From Macrostomum hystrix (taxonomy: Eukaryota > Platyhelminthes > Macrostomidae), in assembly GCA_950097015.1 (NCBI GenBank), contig CATNEN010000034.1, positions 4,062,001 through 4,126,000 on the forward strand: DNA of 64,000 nucleotides. Direction: 5' to 3'. The notes beneath the pieces are model-generated. The model worked only from the letters and a program-made list of their open reading frames with translations. It was not told the origin of the DNA and searched no databases. Each line of letters starts with the position of its first letter. Positions within the stretch are counted from its first letter, which is position 1. Positions 43,354-55,300 of the stretch are shown here, piece after piece. The position numbers and the translations under genes are program-made.

Positions 43354-46300
43354 TGAGGCGCTCTGCAGGAACTGCGCGATTTGGAGACGGGCGCTAGGCT
43401 GGTGTACTGGTGCTGCTGCTGCTGCTGGCGATGGCCGTGGCTAGCTGTCTGCCAGGCCCTGTCAGCTGTGCCAGCTAGCGCCACAACTGCAAACAGTGAT
43501 ATGAAAATCGGCCGTAAAACAATGCGACAAGCAAGATTCTTAGAAAATGTTTTGGAGGCGGAGTAACTCCTATCACTGTAGTGTATTCTTCTGTAGTGTA
43601 AACTTTTTTAAGAAATGTACGTTCGTAGTTTTCTTTCTTTGCCTGACAACCAGAAGGTCTAAAACACTCGCATTTAGTTACATTTTTAGCACGAAATTAA
43701 AAAATGATTATTATATTAGAGGCCGTTGAAATTAAATTTAGACTCAAATAATAGTATCGTACAATTTGGTGATCGTTTCTAGTCTGGTTATTGTCATGTC
43801 GCTGCCGCGGAGCGGAACAATTCTCATTCTTTGATGCTTGCCGACTCATTGTAACAATGGCCTTGGTCTATTCGGTGCCATTCTATTATTTAAATTTATT
43901 TGAAAAATCAATCAATGATTTTTTAACACTACAGTCTGAATACTCGTACATTTCTGTGGTTTTAAATTTAAATCTCTGCCCTGTGATGAATGCAGTTTTT
44001 TGAGTGGGGCTGAGAAACCTACAACATCGCGAGTGTTTTTACAGCCCAGTCGTCGCACGCTTGAACGGATTTCGTTAGTTTTTCTCTTCGTGTTTTGTCC
44101 CGTCCCAGCTCCCCGACGAGGAGCGCAAGACGGGGCCCGGAAACGACAGTAAAAATAGAAAAATAATAGCAGAGAGGGTCGAGAAGATGAGGAGAAAAAA
44201 ACCAGCAGAGCAGAGAGCGGGGATGCAAAATGTGCGGCTAAAATTGAAGCCTGGTTGCCGGGTGACAGGAAGCTGGGATTTTTGTCCAGATCAAAGCTGA
44301 CAGAATACCGGGCGAGCGAGCGATGCTATAGGCGGACAAAGACCTATCATAACAAGTCGAGAAAAAATTACCCACAGTCACGGCATGACTCCATATGCCT
44401 GACTTTATTTTGCACGAAATTATTAATTTGGGTGCAGAGACAAGTGTACGCGTGTGCTCAGGAGTCAGCGGAATGGGAATACCCCCTCGCTGACTGTGGG
44501 TTAGTAGCCTGATTGACTTCTAAATCAATATATTGGGCCTTGTTTAACTTAACTGCTTTCTGTAGATGGATTGGTTTCTTCGCTTTGCCTAGCAACAAGA
44601 CGCGGCTAAAATGCCGATTTTTTTGTGAATTACAAAAAATTCTAATTGAGGGAGAGATAGATAGGGAGGCCACTTCACTGTTGTCAGGGAAGCTTAAAGA
44701 TCGAAATGGTCCATTCGGCCTGGGGAGCGAGCTAATTAACTTTTTTATGCGTCAATTTATTACTGAATATATAGCCATGCTGCTGGTCCAGATTTATTGT
44801 CATCGAGTTAAAAATGTTGCAATAGTCTCGCACGCTTATGAGGTAGGGCATAAAAATGGAATCCTTGTGTATGCGCGCAACAGTCACCAAGCACTTTAGT
44901 TAGTTCTGATATAGTTTTCTACTCTTAATTCGTTCTTCCGCAATTATTATTCATTATTATAAGTGGCACTTTGCTTGTCTGTATTCTGTAAGAAATAAAA
45001 AAATTAATTGCAGGTGGACTGCGCAGCCTCACCTTGATACGTGTTGGTCGGCCCGACTCCGTCAACGCTGCCCAGCTCCTTGGTTGCCAGGCTGAAGTGG
45101 CGCCTGTCAGCCAGCTGCTGGCCCGGCCGACGTAGAGTCTCAGACAGGCCGAGCAGCTGCGAATGAGAATAAGGGGTGCGCCAGTGTACATTCACGGAGT
45201 GAGGGGTGTGCCAGTGTACATTCACGGAGTGAGGGGTGCGCCAGTGTACATTCGCGGAGTGAGGGGTGCGCCAGTGTACATTCGCGGAGTGAGGCGTGCG
45301 CCAGTGTACATTCGCGGAGTGAGGGGTGCGCCAGTGTACATTCACGGAGTGAGGCGTGCGCCAGTGTACATTCACGGAGTGAGGCGTGCGCCAGTGTACA
45401 TTCACGGAGTGAGGGGTGCGCCAGAGTGCGCCAGTTTATACAATTGTCCGAGTAATTGGTGTGCCTATGTACATTGTGCATCAGTCTTTTTAGAATGTAC
45501 TCGTACATAAGGATGTGCAATCCCGGTCAACCAACCTAAAATTTTGGTTGGCATATAGAGCCCAATTTGATAGAGCCGTTTCTATTTTAAGAAATAACTT
45601 TTTTAAAACCCCTGCTTTTCTACTCCCCTCCTAAGTTATTGGCCTCAACCAATCAGGCGAACAAACTTAACTGCCCAATTCAGAGAAGCTTTTGTATATT
45701 TGTGTTTTATTTTTACTGAGTTGTACATTTTTCTAATGACTGAAATATATATACGATTTTTTTAAAAAGAGAATGCTGAATGAAAAAGATTTTTACTCCT
45801 AAATTGGCCTTCTCAAAATAGACCGAAATCAAGCCAAATCTAAACGCCGTCTCCCAGAGGAACATTCCTATCTTTTATACCCAATTCCGTCGCCAATTAG
45901 TAGAGAGGAGAAAGATTTTTGAAAAATGCGTCCTCAGGGCAATCAGATCCCCATGCCTATGCGTAGTGCTACGTCCAAAAAATTGCAGAATAAAATTAAT
46001 TTAGATATTTCTTCTAGCTTTCTTTACTCCAAAGCAAAAATCTTAACCAAATGTACCTTTTATGAGTCCTACTGTCAGTGACTCTACAGTATTTTTTTGT
46101 TTTTATTGACTTAATTGATCTAAAGAGAGAACTTGTAAGCAAATATAATAAATTCTCACCGGCGGTCCGCCACGGAAAAGCAGCGCCTCGTGGCCTGCCG
46201 CGTCCTCAGCTGACGCTGTACATTCGCGGAGTGAAGCAGCAGCCGACGCGGCAGATGCACCCGCCGTTGATTGATGCTTCGCTCTTTTGACGCTGCTTCC

Positions 46301-49300
46301 TGCGAATTTTTAATAAGAACGAAATTTATTTTTGGCTACATTAAGGAACAATCTGCGCAGAATCCGCCATCAGGATTCATCACTGTAGGATTCCCCTCGT
46401 CGGGATTCCCCTCGTCGGGATTCCCCTTGTCGGGATTCCCCTCGTCGGGATTCCCCTCGTCGGGATTCCCCTCGTCGGGAGTACCCTTATTTGAATTCCC
46501 CTTATGGGGATTCCTCTCATGGGGATTCTCTTTATGGGGAATCTCCTTATAGGGACTCTCCTTAATTTGATGCACCTGTTCAGGATTCCCCTTATTGGAA
46601 TTCCTCGCATTGGAATTCCCCTAATGAGATTCCCCTCAATGGGATTCCCCAATGCGAGATTCCCTTGTAAGATTGCTCTTTTCGAGAATCCCCTCCTCGG
46701 GGATACTCTTCGTCGGCTAGATTCCCTTTTTCTAGGAATTTTCCAAATTCTTAAAAAGTTAAGCGATTTGTACTGTTAGCTTTTTTATAAAAACACGAAT
46801 CAAACCAGCTTTAAGTTCTTTTGAAAGACGTGGGAAAATAATGAATCAGCAAGCACCAGCTTGGCTATTGCTGGTGCTCTACGACCCGCAAAAGCCTCAC
46901 CAACAAGTCCGTAACTGTCTGTCAGAACTGGCTTCCACTGTTGAAGCTTGCAGGTGAACACACTGAATTCAATCTATGTTTTTTAACAATGCATAGCAAG
47001 CAAGCAGCAGCAGCAGCAGCTTGTCTGTGGCCTGTCTGTCTAAGCTTGACCGAGCCTTCAATTCCACACTTGTTTTCTCTTTCGTATAAAATCTGGTTCC
47101 AGGTGGGTTGGTTAATTCCTTCCAAGTAAAGTTCGACCGAGGAAGAGAAGACTCCATTTTAAACTCCCCTCACTCTCCCCATCTCCGTCTCTCTCGGTCT
47201 GCTTTTTTAATCTTTTTCTAGATCGGAAAATATGGCCCACAGGTACTGCGGGGGTGTCAAAAATATTTTTATGGCATGGGGAGAGGCCGGAGTTTCAGGT
47301 TTAAACTGCAAAAATACAGCCCCACTTCATCATTGAAGTTCAGCGTGGAGAGAGGGGGGGGAATACGCAATCCAAAAAAGTGGGATTCTTTTCGGCGCCC
47401 TGCCGAGTGGGCGCTGGCTGGCTGATTGGGGTTTGATGTTTTCACAAACCCGGTTTAGCTGGATGCAATCCCACTGGACCGAGCTGAGATCACTAATGCC
47501 CTCGATGCTTCCCTATTGGTTGATCCATCGATTGTTATTCTTGCCGCTCTCAGTAAAAAAGGCGAGTTTGACTGGGGAAGTCAGGTGCAGCCGCTGATTG
47601 GTCAATCTGTCTTCTTTGTCAGGAAAAATAGACGGGCAAGGCATGCTGTTAGTCCCGAGAGTATTAAATTCTTTCAGCTAAGTTCCCTTCGAACGTTAGA
47701 ATTTAGAAGAATTTTCTTCTTTTACTAATGAAAACAAACCCCAAGAGACTATGAAAGTTAACTTGCTGAGCAAAAGAGTGGATTGCTAGTCTAACCTCTT
47801 CGATAAATGATTAGAGAGAGAGTGGATTGCTAGTCTAACCTCTTCGATAAATGATTAGAGAGAGAGTGGATTGCTAGTCTAACCTCTTCGATAAATGATT
47901 AGAGAGAGAGTGGATTGCTAGTCTAACCTCTTCGATAAATGATTAGAGAGAGAGTGGATTGCTAGTCTAGCCTCTTCGATAAATGATTAGAGAGAGAGTG
48001 GATTGCTAGTCTAACCTCTTCGATACATGATTAGAGAGAGAGAGTGGATTGCTAGTCTAACCTCTTCGATAAATGATTAGAGAGAGAGTGGATTGCTAGT
48101 CTAACCTCTTCGATAAATGATTAGAGAGAGAGTGGATTGCTAGTCTAACCTCTTCGATAAATGATTAGAGAGAGAGTGGATTGCTAGTCTAACCTCTTCG
48201 ATAAATGATTAGAGAGAGAGTGGATTGCTAGTCTAGCCTCTTCGATAAATGATTAGAGAGAGAGTGGATTGCTAGTCTAACCTCTTCGATACATGATTAG
48301 AGAGAGAGAGTGGATTGCTAGTCTAACCTCTTCGATAAATGATTAGAGAGAGAGTGGATTGCTAGTCTATCCTCTTCGATAAATGATTAGAGAGAGAGTG
48401 GATTGCTAGTCTAACCTCTTCGATAAATGATTAGAGAGAGAGAGTGGATTGCTAGTCTAACCTCTTCGATAAATGATTAGAGAGAGAGAGTGGATTGCTA
48501 GTCTAACCTCTTCGATAAATGATTAGAGAGAGAGAGTGGATTGCTAGTCTAACCTCTTCGATAAATGATTAGAGAGAGAGAGTGGATTGCTAGTCTAACC
48601 TCTTCGATAAATGATTAGAGAGAGAGAGTGGATTGCTAGTCTAACCTCTTCGATAAATGATTAGAGAGAGAGTGGATTGCTAGTCTAACCTCTTCGATAA
48701 ATGATTAGAGAGAGAGTGGATTGCTAGTCTAACCTCTTCGATAAATGATTAGAGAGAGAGTGGATTGCTAGTCTAACCTCTTCGATAAATGATTAGAGAG
48801 AGAGTGGATTGCTAGTCTAACCTCTTCGATAAATGATTAGAGAGAGAGTGGATTGCTAGTCTAACCTCTTCGATAAATGATTAGAGAGAGAGTGGATTGC
48901 TAGTCTAACCTCTTCGATAAATGATTAGAGAGAGAGAGTGGATTGCTAGTCTAACCTCTTCGATAAATGATTAGAGAGAGAGAGTGGATTGCTAGTCTAA
49001 CCTCTTCGATAAATGATTAGAGAGAGAGAGTGGATTGCTAGTCTAACCTCTTCGATAAATGATTAGAGAGAGAGTGGATTGCTAGTCTAACCTCTTCGAT
49101 AAATGATTAGAGAGAGAGTGGATTGCTAGTCTAACCTCTTCGATAAATGATTAGAGAGAGAGAGTGGATTGCTAGTCTAACCTCTTCGATAAATGATTAG
49201 AGAGAGAGAGTGGATTGCTAGTCTAACCTCTTCGATAAATGATTAGAGAGAGAGTGGATTGCTAGTCTAACCTCTTCGATAAATGATTAGAGAGAGAGTG

Positions 49301-52300
49301 GATTGCTAGTCTAACCTCTTCGATAAATGATTAGAGAGAGAGTGGATTGCTAGTCTAACCTCTTCGATAAATGAATCTCTAAAGTCCATTTGCCAAAGCC
49401 GTTGAAAATTCAAATCAGTCGCTAACAATGCAAGTTTTCACTCATCAACCAAGTCAGCGGCATCGATTCACTAATGAATCGAATTCTAGTGTCACTTTGA
49501 CAGGAGAGCAACAGCTGCTCCTGAAAACACTTTGCTAACTCGAAGCTTTATTGGGGCGTCGCGTGCAAAGTTTTGAGGCAAAACGAGTCCCGATTGTGGT
49601 CCTGGATTGATTAATTTGCTTTACTGCTACCGTTCAATTTATGGTTTTGGTTGCTAAGCATTGCAGTCTGGTCCTCATTTGGCGGTTATTGATGCTTTGC
49701 AGATGGAACTGAACTGTCTGAATTCCTATTTGTATAGGAATAGGAAAACTGACACTCTTTTCCAAGAGTGTCACAAGTTATGGTGAATACCAAGGCGACT
49801 TTTCCTCAGAGGAAAGGGGAATCCCATGGCGGCTTTTTGTAAAGCGAAGGGGAATCCCATGGCGGCTTTTTATAAAGGGAAGAGGAATCCCATGGAGGCT
49901 TTTTGTAAAGGGAAGGGGAATCCCATGGCGGCTTTTTGTAAAGGGAAGGGGAATCCCATGGAGGCTTTTTGTAAAGGGAAGGGGAATCCCATGGTGGCTT
50001 TTTGTAAAGGGAAGGGGAATCCCGTGGAGGCTTTTTGTAAAGGGAAGGGGAATCCCATGGTGGCTTTTTGTAAAGGGAAGGGGAATCCCATGGTGGCTTT
50101 TTGTAAAGGGAAGGGGAATCCCATGGCGGCTTTTCGGAAAGGGAAGGGGAATCCTATGAGAACCTTTCTTGAAGGGAAGGGGATTCCCATGGCAACTTCT
50201 ATGATGGGAAGGGGAATCCAATGACGATGAATCATTAATTTAATTTTTCCGGTGAAGGGGAATCTCTTATCGATCGCACGATGAAGGGGAATCCCTTATC
50301 GATCGCTTCTCGCAAGTAGCGGTAAAATTGAATAAGGGGAATCCCACAGCGACTGTTAATAATGAATATTATTCGCCATATTTCCCCACTCCAAAGGTAA
50401 TATTGTTTTGCGTCGAATGAGCAACTAACAGGAAATTTATAGTTTCACACCGGAGCAATCAGGGCAGCCATGACTGTTCCTGACTGTCGTGGATAGATAC
50501 CAAAGCAGGCATCTCAAACCCATTAGTATTTAGCTTTCTCTGCTCCATTTTTGTCCTTATTCCAGTTTACTATGCCCCAGTAGAAGAAACAGCAACAGAA
50601 GCAGCTATAAAAGCAGCGAAAAAAGCCAGCCCAGTGCCAAAAATGCTCACCTGCTCAGGAGAGGCCACCTGAGAGCGTGATGAGGAGCAGAGTCTGAGTA
50701 GGGAGGACAAGTTTTAGCCTCATATGCATCCTCCTCCACAATCTCGTGCGAATCGGCTGCCACTGGGACGATTGCTTTTTATTGTGCTCATCTCGCTGTC
50801 TTTTTTTCTGGGTCACAAATGCGTGTCTACCCCCCCGTTGAAGTTTTTATTCCACCATCTGCGTTGATAACAGAGATGCATTAGTGCTCCGTATTGCACT
50901 AAGACACCAAAAAATTCTTCGATAATAAAGAATCCGTTTCATAAAGGCAAAGTTTGCACAGTTTTCTCAACTTTTTTGCGCCAGTGTCACCATTAACAAA
51001 TTTAGAAGACAGGATTCTGTCCAATACTTTTTTCTTCTCGGACTTTCACTTGTAGGTGGCAGAAAATTGCACTTAACAGGTAAGGGGAAACGAAACTAAG
51101 AACTCACGCTGCTTTATTGGAAATCGAATAGAAAATTTTCAATATAGGCGCCGAGTAGACTAGCTTTCGGACAAGGATAAGTTATTTCGTTTTTTTCTCT
51201 TTAACCGGCTTATACTTTCTACTAAGCTACACAAAGCAAGGGTTTGCAGTAATGGCGTTAAATAGGTTTAGAGGCTTCTTTGCTTTCATCTTCAGTTTAA
51301 CGACATGAATTAGCTCGCGACAGGACATTGCGGCCGGCGTTTGCTTCCAAGGAAGTTACTCTCTGGTCAGTTACTCTCTGCCCCTTTAACAGCCTCGGCC
51401 GCTGCCACTTTCAACATTTTAATTCATTGACAGAGCGGCCCACTTATAGGTAGGGCTGGGCTGGGTGGATAATAGGGCTTTCTCTGAGGCTGGAAGAATG
51501 CTTCTTAGGCGGAGAGGAAAAAGGGACGTTTGAAAAGATTAATTGCCGCCAGGCAGGCGCATCTGTTTAGCAAGAACGGGGGTTTTCGGTTCCGAATAGC
51601 AAAGTTGTAGTTTCGAGTTTTTTTATTAGCGGGGTAGGGAGGGTTGTAGGCCGACAGCTGGATGGGCAATGATTGATGTCAGCGCTGAACAAGTCGACAA
51701 TGACCGGTTCGATCGCCATGTCGCGACTGGACTACCCGAGTAGTTGAAATCGCTTGCGACCAGAGAAAATTCAAGCTGTTGTTTTTCTCTTTTTATTTAT
51801 AGTCCTTAGTGCTAACCGCTCGCTATACACCATGGGACCCTAAGGTTGTAGCCTTGTGGTTGGAGCGTCGGGCTCATGACTTGAAGGTCGGGGGTTCGAT
51901 TCCCGACTTCACTGGAACGATTTGTGCCCTTAGCAAGACACTTAACTCTGCATTGCTTCAGTTCAGGGGCTCAAGAGCTCAAGGGTGGCTTGGAGGGCTT
52001 GTCTTGCAATTTACGCCCATCAGGGCCAATACACAACGGTGTGTGCGTGTGAACACAAAATTTCTAGGAAAACACTGGCACGGAAAGCTCGTTCAATGTG
52101 AGCAGTACTCACTGGCCATCCGAACTAGCAGGCAGCGGGCGAACAGCACCACCGCGATCGCCAGCACCGCCACCGCCGCCGTGCAGGCCACCAGGCCGAC
52201 GATCACCTGCTCGCTGACACCGCCGTCCCCAATCGGCTCGGCTCCTCCGATGCCGCGGCCGCCGCTTCCGGATCCACCGCTGCCGCCTCGGTCTGATCCG

Positions 52301-55300
52301 CCGCCGATGCCGATTCCGTTACCGCCGCCGCTTCCGCCGGACGGCCTGTTGCCCTTGGCAACGTCTGGCGGCAGACTATTCAACACGTGCACAATCAGCC
52401 AGGTGCGGCTGCTGCTCGCCTGGCCTCCGCCACCGCCTCCGCCGCCGTCACTGGCCTCAAGCGTCAGGTTGTAGGAGGCGCTGCTGACACTCGCCTGGGC
52501 CAGGGGCTTCCGAACCCGCAGGCTGCCTTCGCTGGGGTCCACCAGGAACAGGCCGTCGACGTCGCCGCCGATGATGGCGTAGCGCACTCTGCCGGCTTCG
52601 CCAGCGTCGGGATCGGCCGCGCTCAGTCGGGCGACAACGCGACCAACCTCGGCATGTCTCGAGACGTTGACGCTGCGCAGGCGGCTTGATGGCACGATCC
52701 ATTCTGGCGCGTGATCGTTGCGATCGCGAACGCATACCGAGACAGTGGCGTAGCTGCTCAGCGGACGGGCGCCGCGGTCGGCTACCCGAACCCGGAACGA
52801 GTAGAAGCGATCCTCGCCGGAGACGGAAGTTGGGGAGGACAGGTGGGGACTTTCGCGGTCGAGCTTGTCGGTGGTCCTCAGCTGAACGGAGCCAGGACCT
52901 GTTGGCACCAGCTGGGGAAAATTTCAGGTAGCAGTTAAAAATGGACTTTAATTAGTGCGAGGTCAAGAGGTCTGGAGTTCGAATCTTAGCCACTGACAAC
53001 AACGCTGACAACAATTGGATCTCTAACTGCTCTCCAAGACTCTAAGGCTTGGGAATAAGTCGACAAACTAAGTAGATTCTGATTTGGGAAGATTTTTGTT
53101 TGGTAAGATTCTATTAAGTACTTTTGTTTGTGAAGATTCTGATCTGTGAAGATTCTGGTTTAATAAGATTCTAGCTAGTACTGATTACAGCTTTGGGAGA
53201 TTCTGATTTGGGAAGATTCTGGTTTGGAAAGATTCTGGTTTGGGAAGATTCTGGTTTGGGAAGATTCTGGTTTGGGAAGATTCTGGTTTGGGAAGATTCT
53301 GGTTTGGGAAGATTCTGGTTTAGGAAAACTCTTATTTGTGAAGGTTCTGAAGCGTCTATAGTATCCGAGTGTGGTTTGCATGGGTCCCATTATCCCCTCT
53401 AGTTATCACTGTACAATCTGACAGGCTGACAGGCTGTCTGAGCTTTTCTAGTTTGGCAAGCAGCGCCGAGTTCGCTGCATTCTTAGAAACTCTCCTCCTC
53501 CTTGCTAAATTCTCCCTTGGTGCTGAAATCCTCTAATCACGGCTAATCGGGCTGCTAAGCCAGGCAGATTTTGAATCCGGGCGAGAGGGCGAAAGAGGGG
53601 GAGAACGTTCGTCGAGTAGTCCCGTCAGCGAGTTGTCGCGATCGGCCGGCGAGAAGCCACGTTGATACGAGAGATAATGAGAGGGAGAGGCGGGCTAGAT
53701 AGGGCAAGCTGGGGCTGATAGAGCTAGCAGGCTCAAACTGAATTAGAGGGAAACTTGAGGTTATTAGTGGGCTGGCGAACAATGCGTTTATTTTTAATTC
53801 TGCATGCCAGCACAGCCTTATCAATTTCTCATAAACAAGAGCACATCAACAACCGTACCAGCAGCAGACTGATGTGAGCGAGTTTACATGTCACAGGTGA
53901 CACAGGTGACACATGCGGAAGACAAAAAGGACCCTAACTGGAGTAGGTGGCGGCACATCAAAGACCCCAACTGGAGTAGGTGGCGGCACATCAAAGACCC
54001 CAACTGGAGTGAGGTGGCGGCACATCAAAGACCCCAACTGGAGTGAGGTGGCGGAACATCAAAGACCCCAACTGGAGTGAGGTGGCGGAACATCAAAGAC
54101 CCCAACTGGAGTGAGGTGGCGGAACATCAAAGACCCCAACTGGAGTGAGGTGGCGGAACATCAAAGACCCCAACTGGAGTGAGGTGGCGGAAAATCAAAG
54201 ACCCTAACTGGAGTGAGGTGGCGGAACATCAAAGACCCCAACTGGAGTGAGGTGGCGGAAAATCAAAGACCCCAACTGGAGTGAGGTGGCGGAACATCAA
54301 AGACCCTAACTGGAGTGAGGTGGCGGAACATCAAAGACCCCAACTGGAGTGAGGTGGCGGAACATCAAAGACCCTAACTGGAGTGAGGTGGCGGAACATC
54401 AAAGACCCCAAATGGAGTGAGGTGGCGGCACATCAAAGACCCCCTCTTGGTTGAGGTTGTGGTGTAAAAAAGATCTTTAAGCCTTAAAAATAAAGGTTTA
54501 CAACGTGCCGTTAAATCCAAACAAAGCTTAAATTTACCCGAAACGGCAACTGCTGAGAAGTAAGTGGCACAATGGCAAAGTGCATCTGAGCATTCACGCC
54601 TTCGTCGCCATCGGAAGCGCTGAGGTTTCCCACGGGGCTGTCCGGTGGCTCGTTCTCGTACACCTCGAATGAGTATTCGGCGTGCTCAAACTTCGGCGTG
54701 TTGTCATTGGCGTCGATCACTCGAATCGTCACCTTCACGGTGGCATTTAGCGATGGTTCACCGTTGTCGCTGGCCACCGCAGTCAGTCGGAGCTCAGCTC
54801 GCGTCTCCCTATCCAGGGTGCCTGCGGTGAGAATCTCCCCGCTATTTGGCAGGATGGTGAACAGCTTGGAGTCGTCAAGGTCGAGTAGCGAATAGGTCAC
54901 TCGCCCGTTCCGCATGGCGTCTCGATCCGTGGCCCGTACTGAACCGACTCTAGACTGGGCCGGCAGGTTCTCGCGAATCAGGAACTCGTAGCGAGCCGAT
55001 TCGAACACGGGCGCCTCGTCGTTGACGTCTAAGACCTGTTGAAGGGAGTGTTTGGCTCTCAGGTGGGATTTCTCCCTATGTTTAAAATAACTGTTGAGGG
55101 GAGTATTTGGCTCTCAGGTGGGATTTCCGCTGTATTTTAAAACACCTGTTGAGGGGGGTGTTTGATTCTCAGGTGAGATTTCTCCCGTTGTTTAAAACAC
55201 CTGTTCAAGGGAGGGTTTGGCTCTCAGGTGGGATTTTTCCTGTCGTTTAAAACACCTGTTGAAGGGAGGGTTTGATATTCTCAGGTAGGATTTCTCCCGT

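Noticed and set aside
47775-49375. CRISPR-like regular array
   Set aside because: No unique spacers; units are directly adjacent and nearly identical, in a eukaryotic intron.
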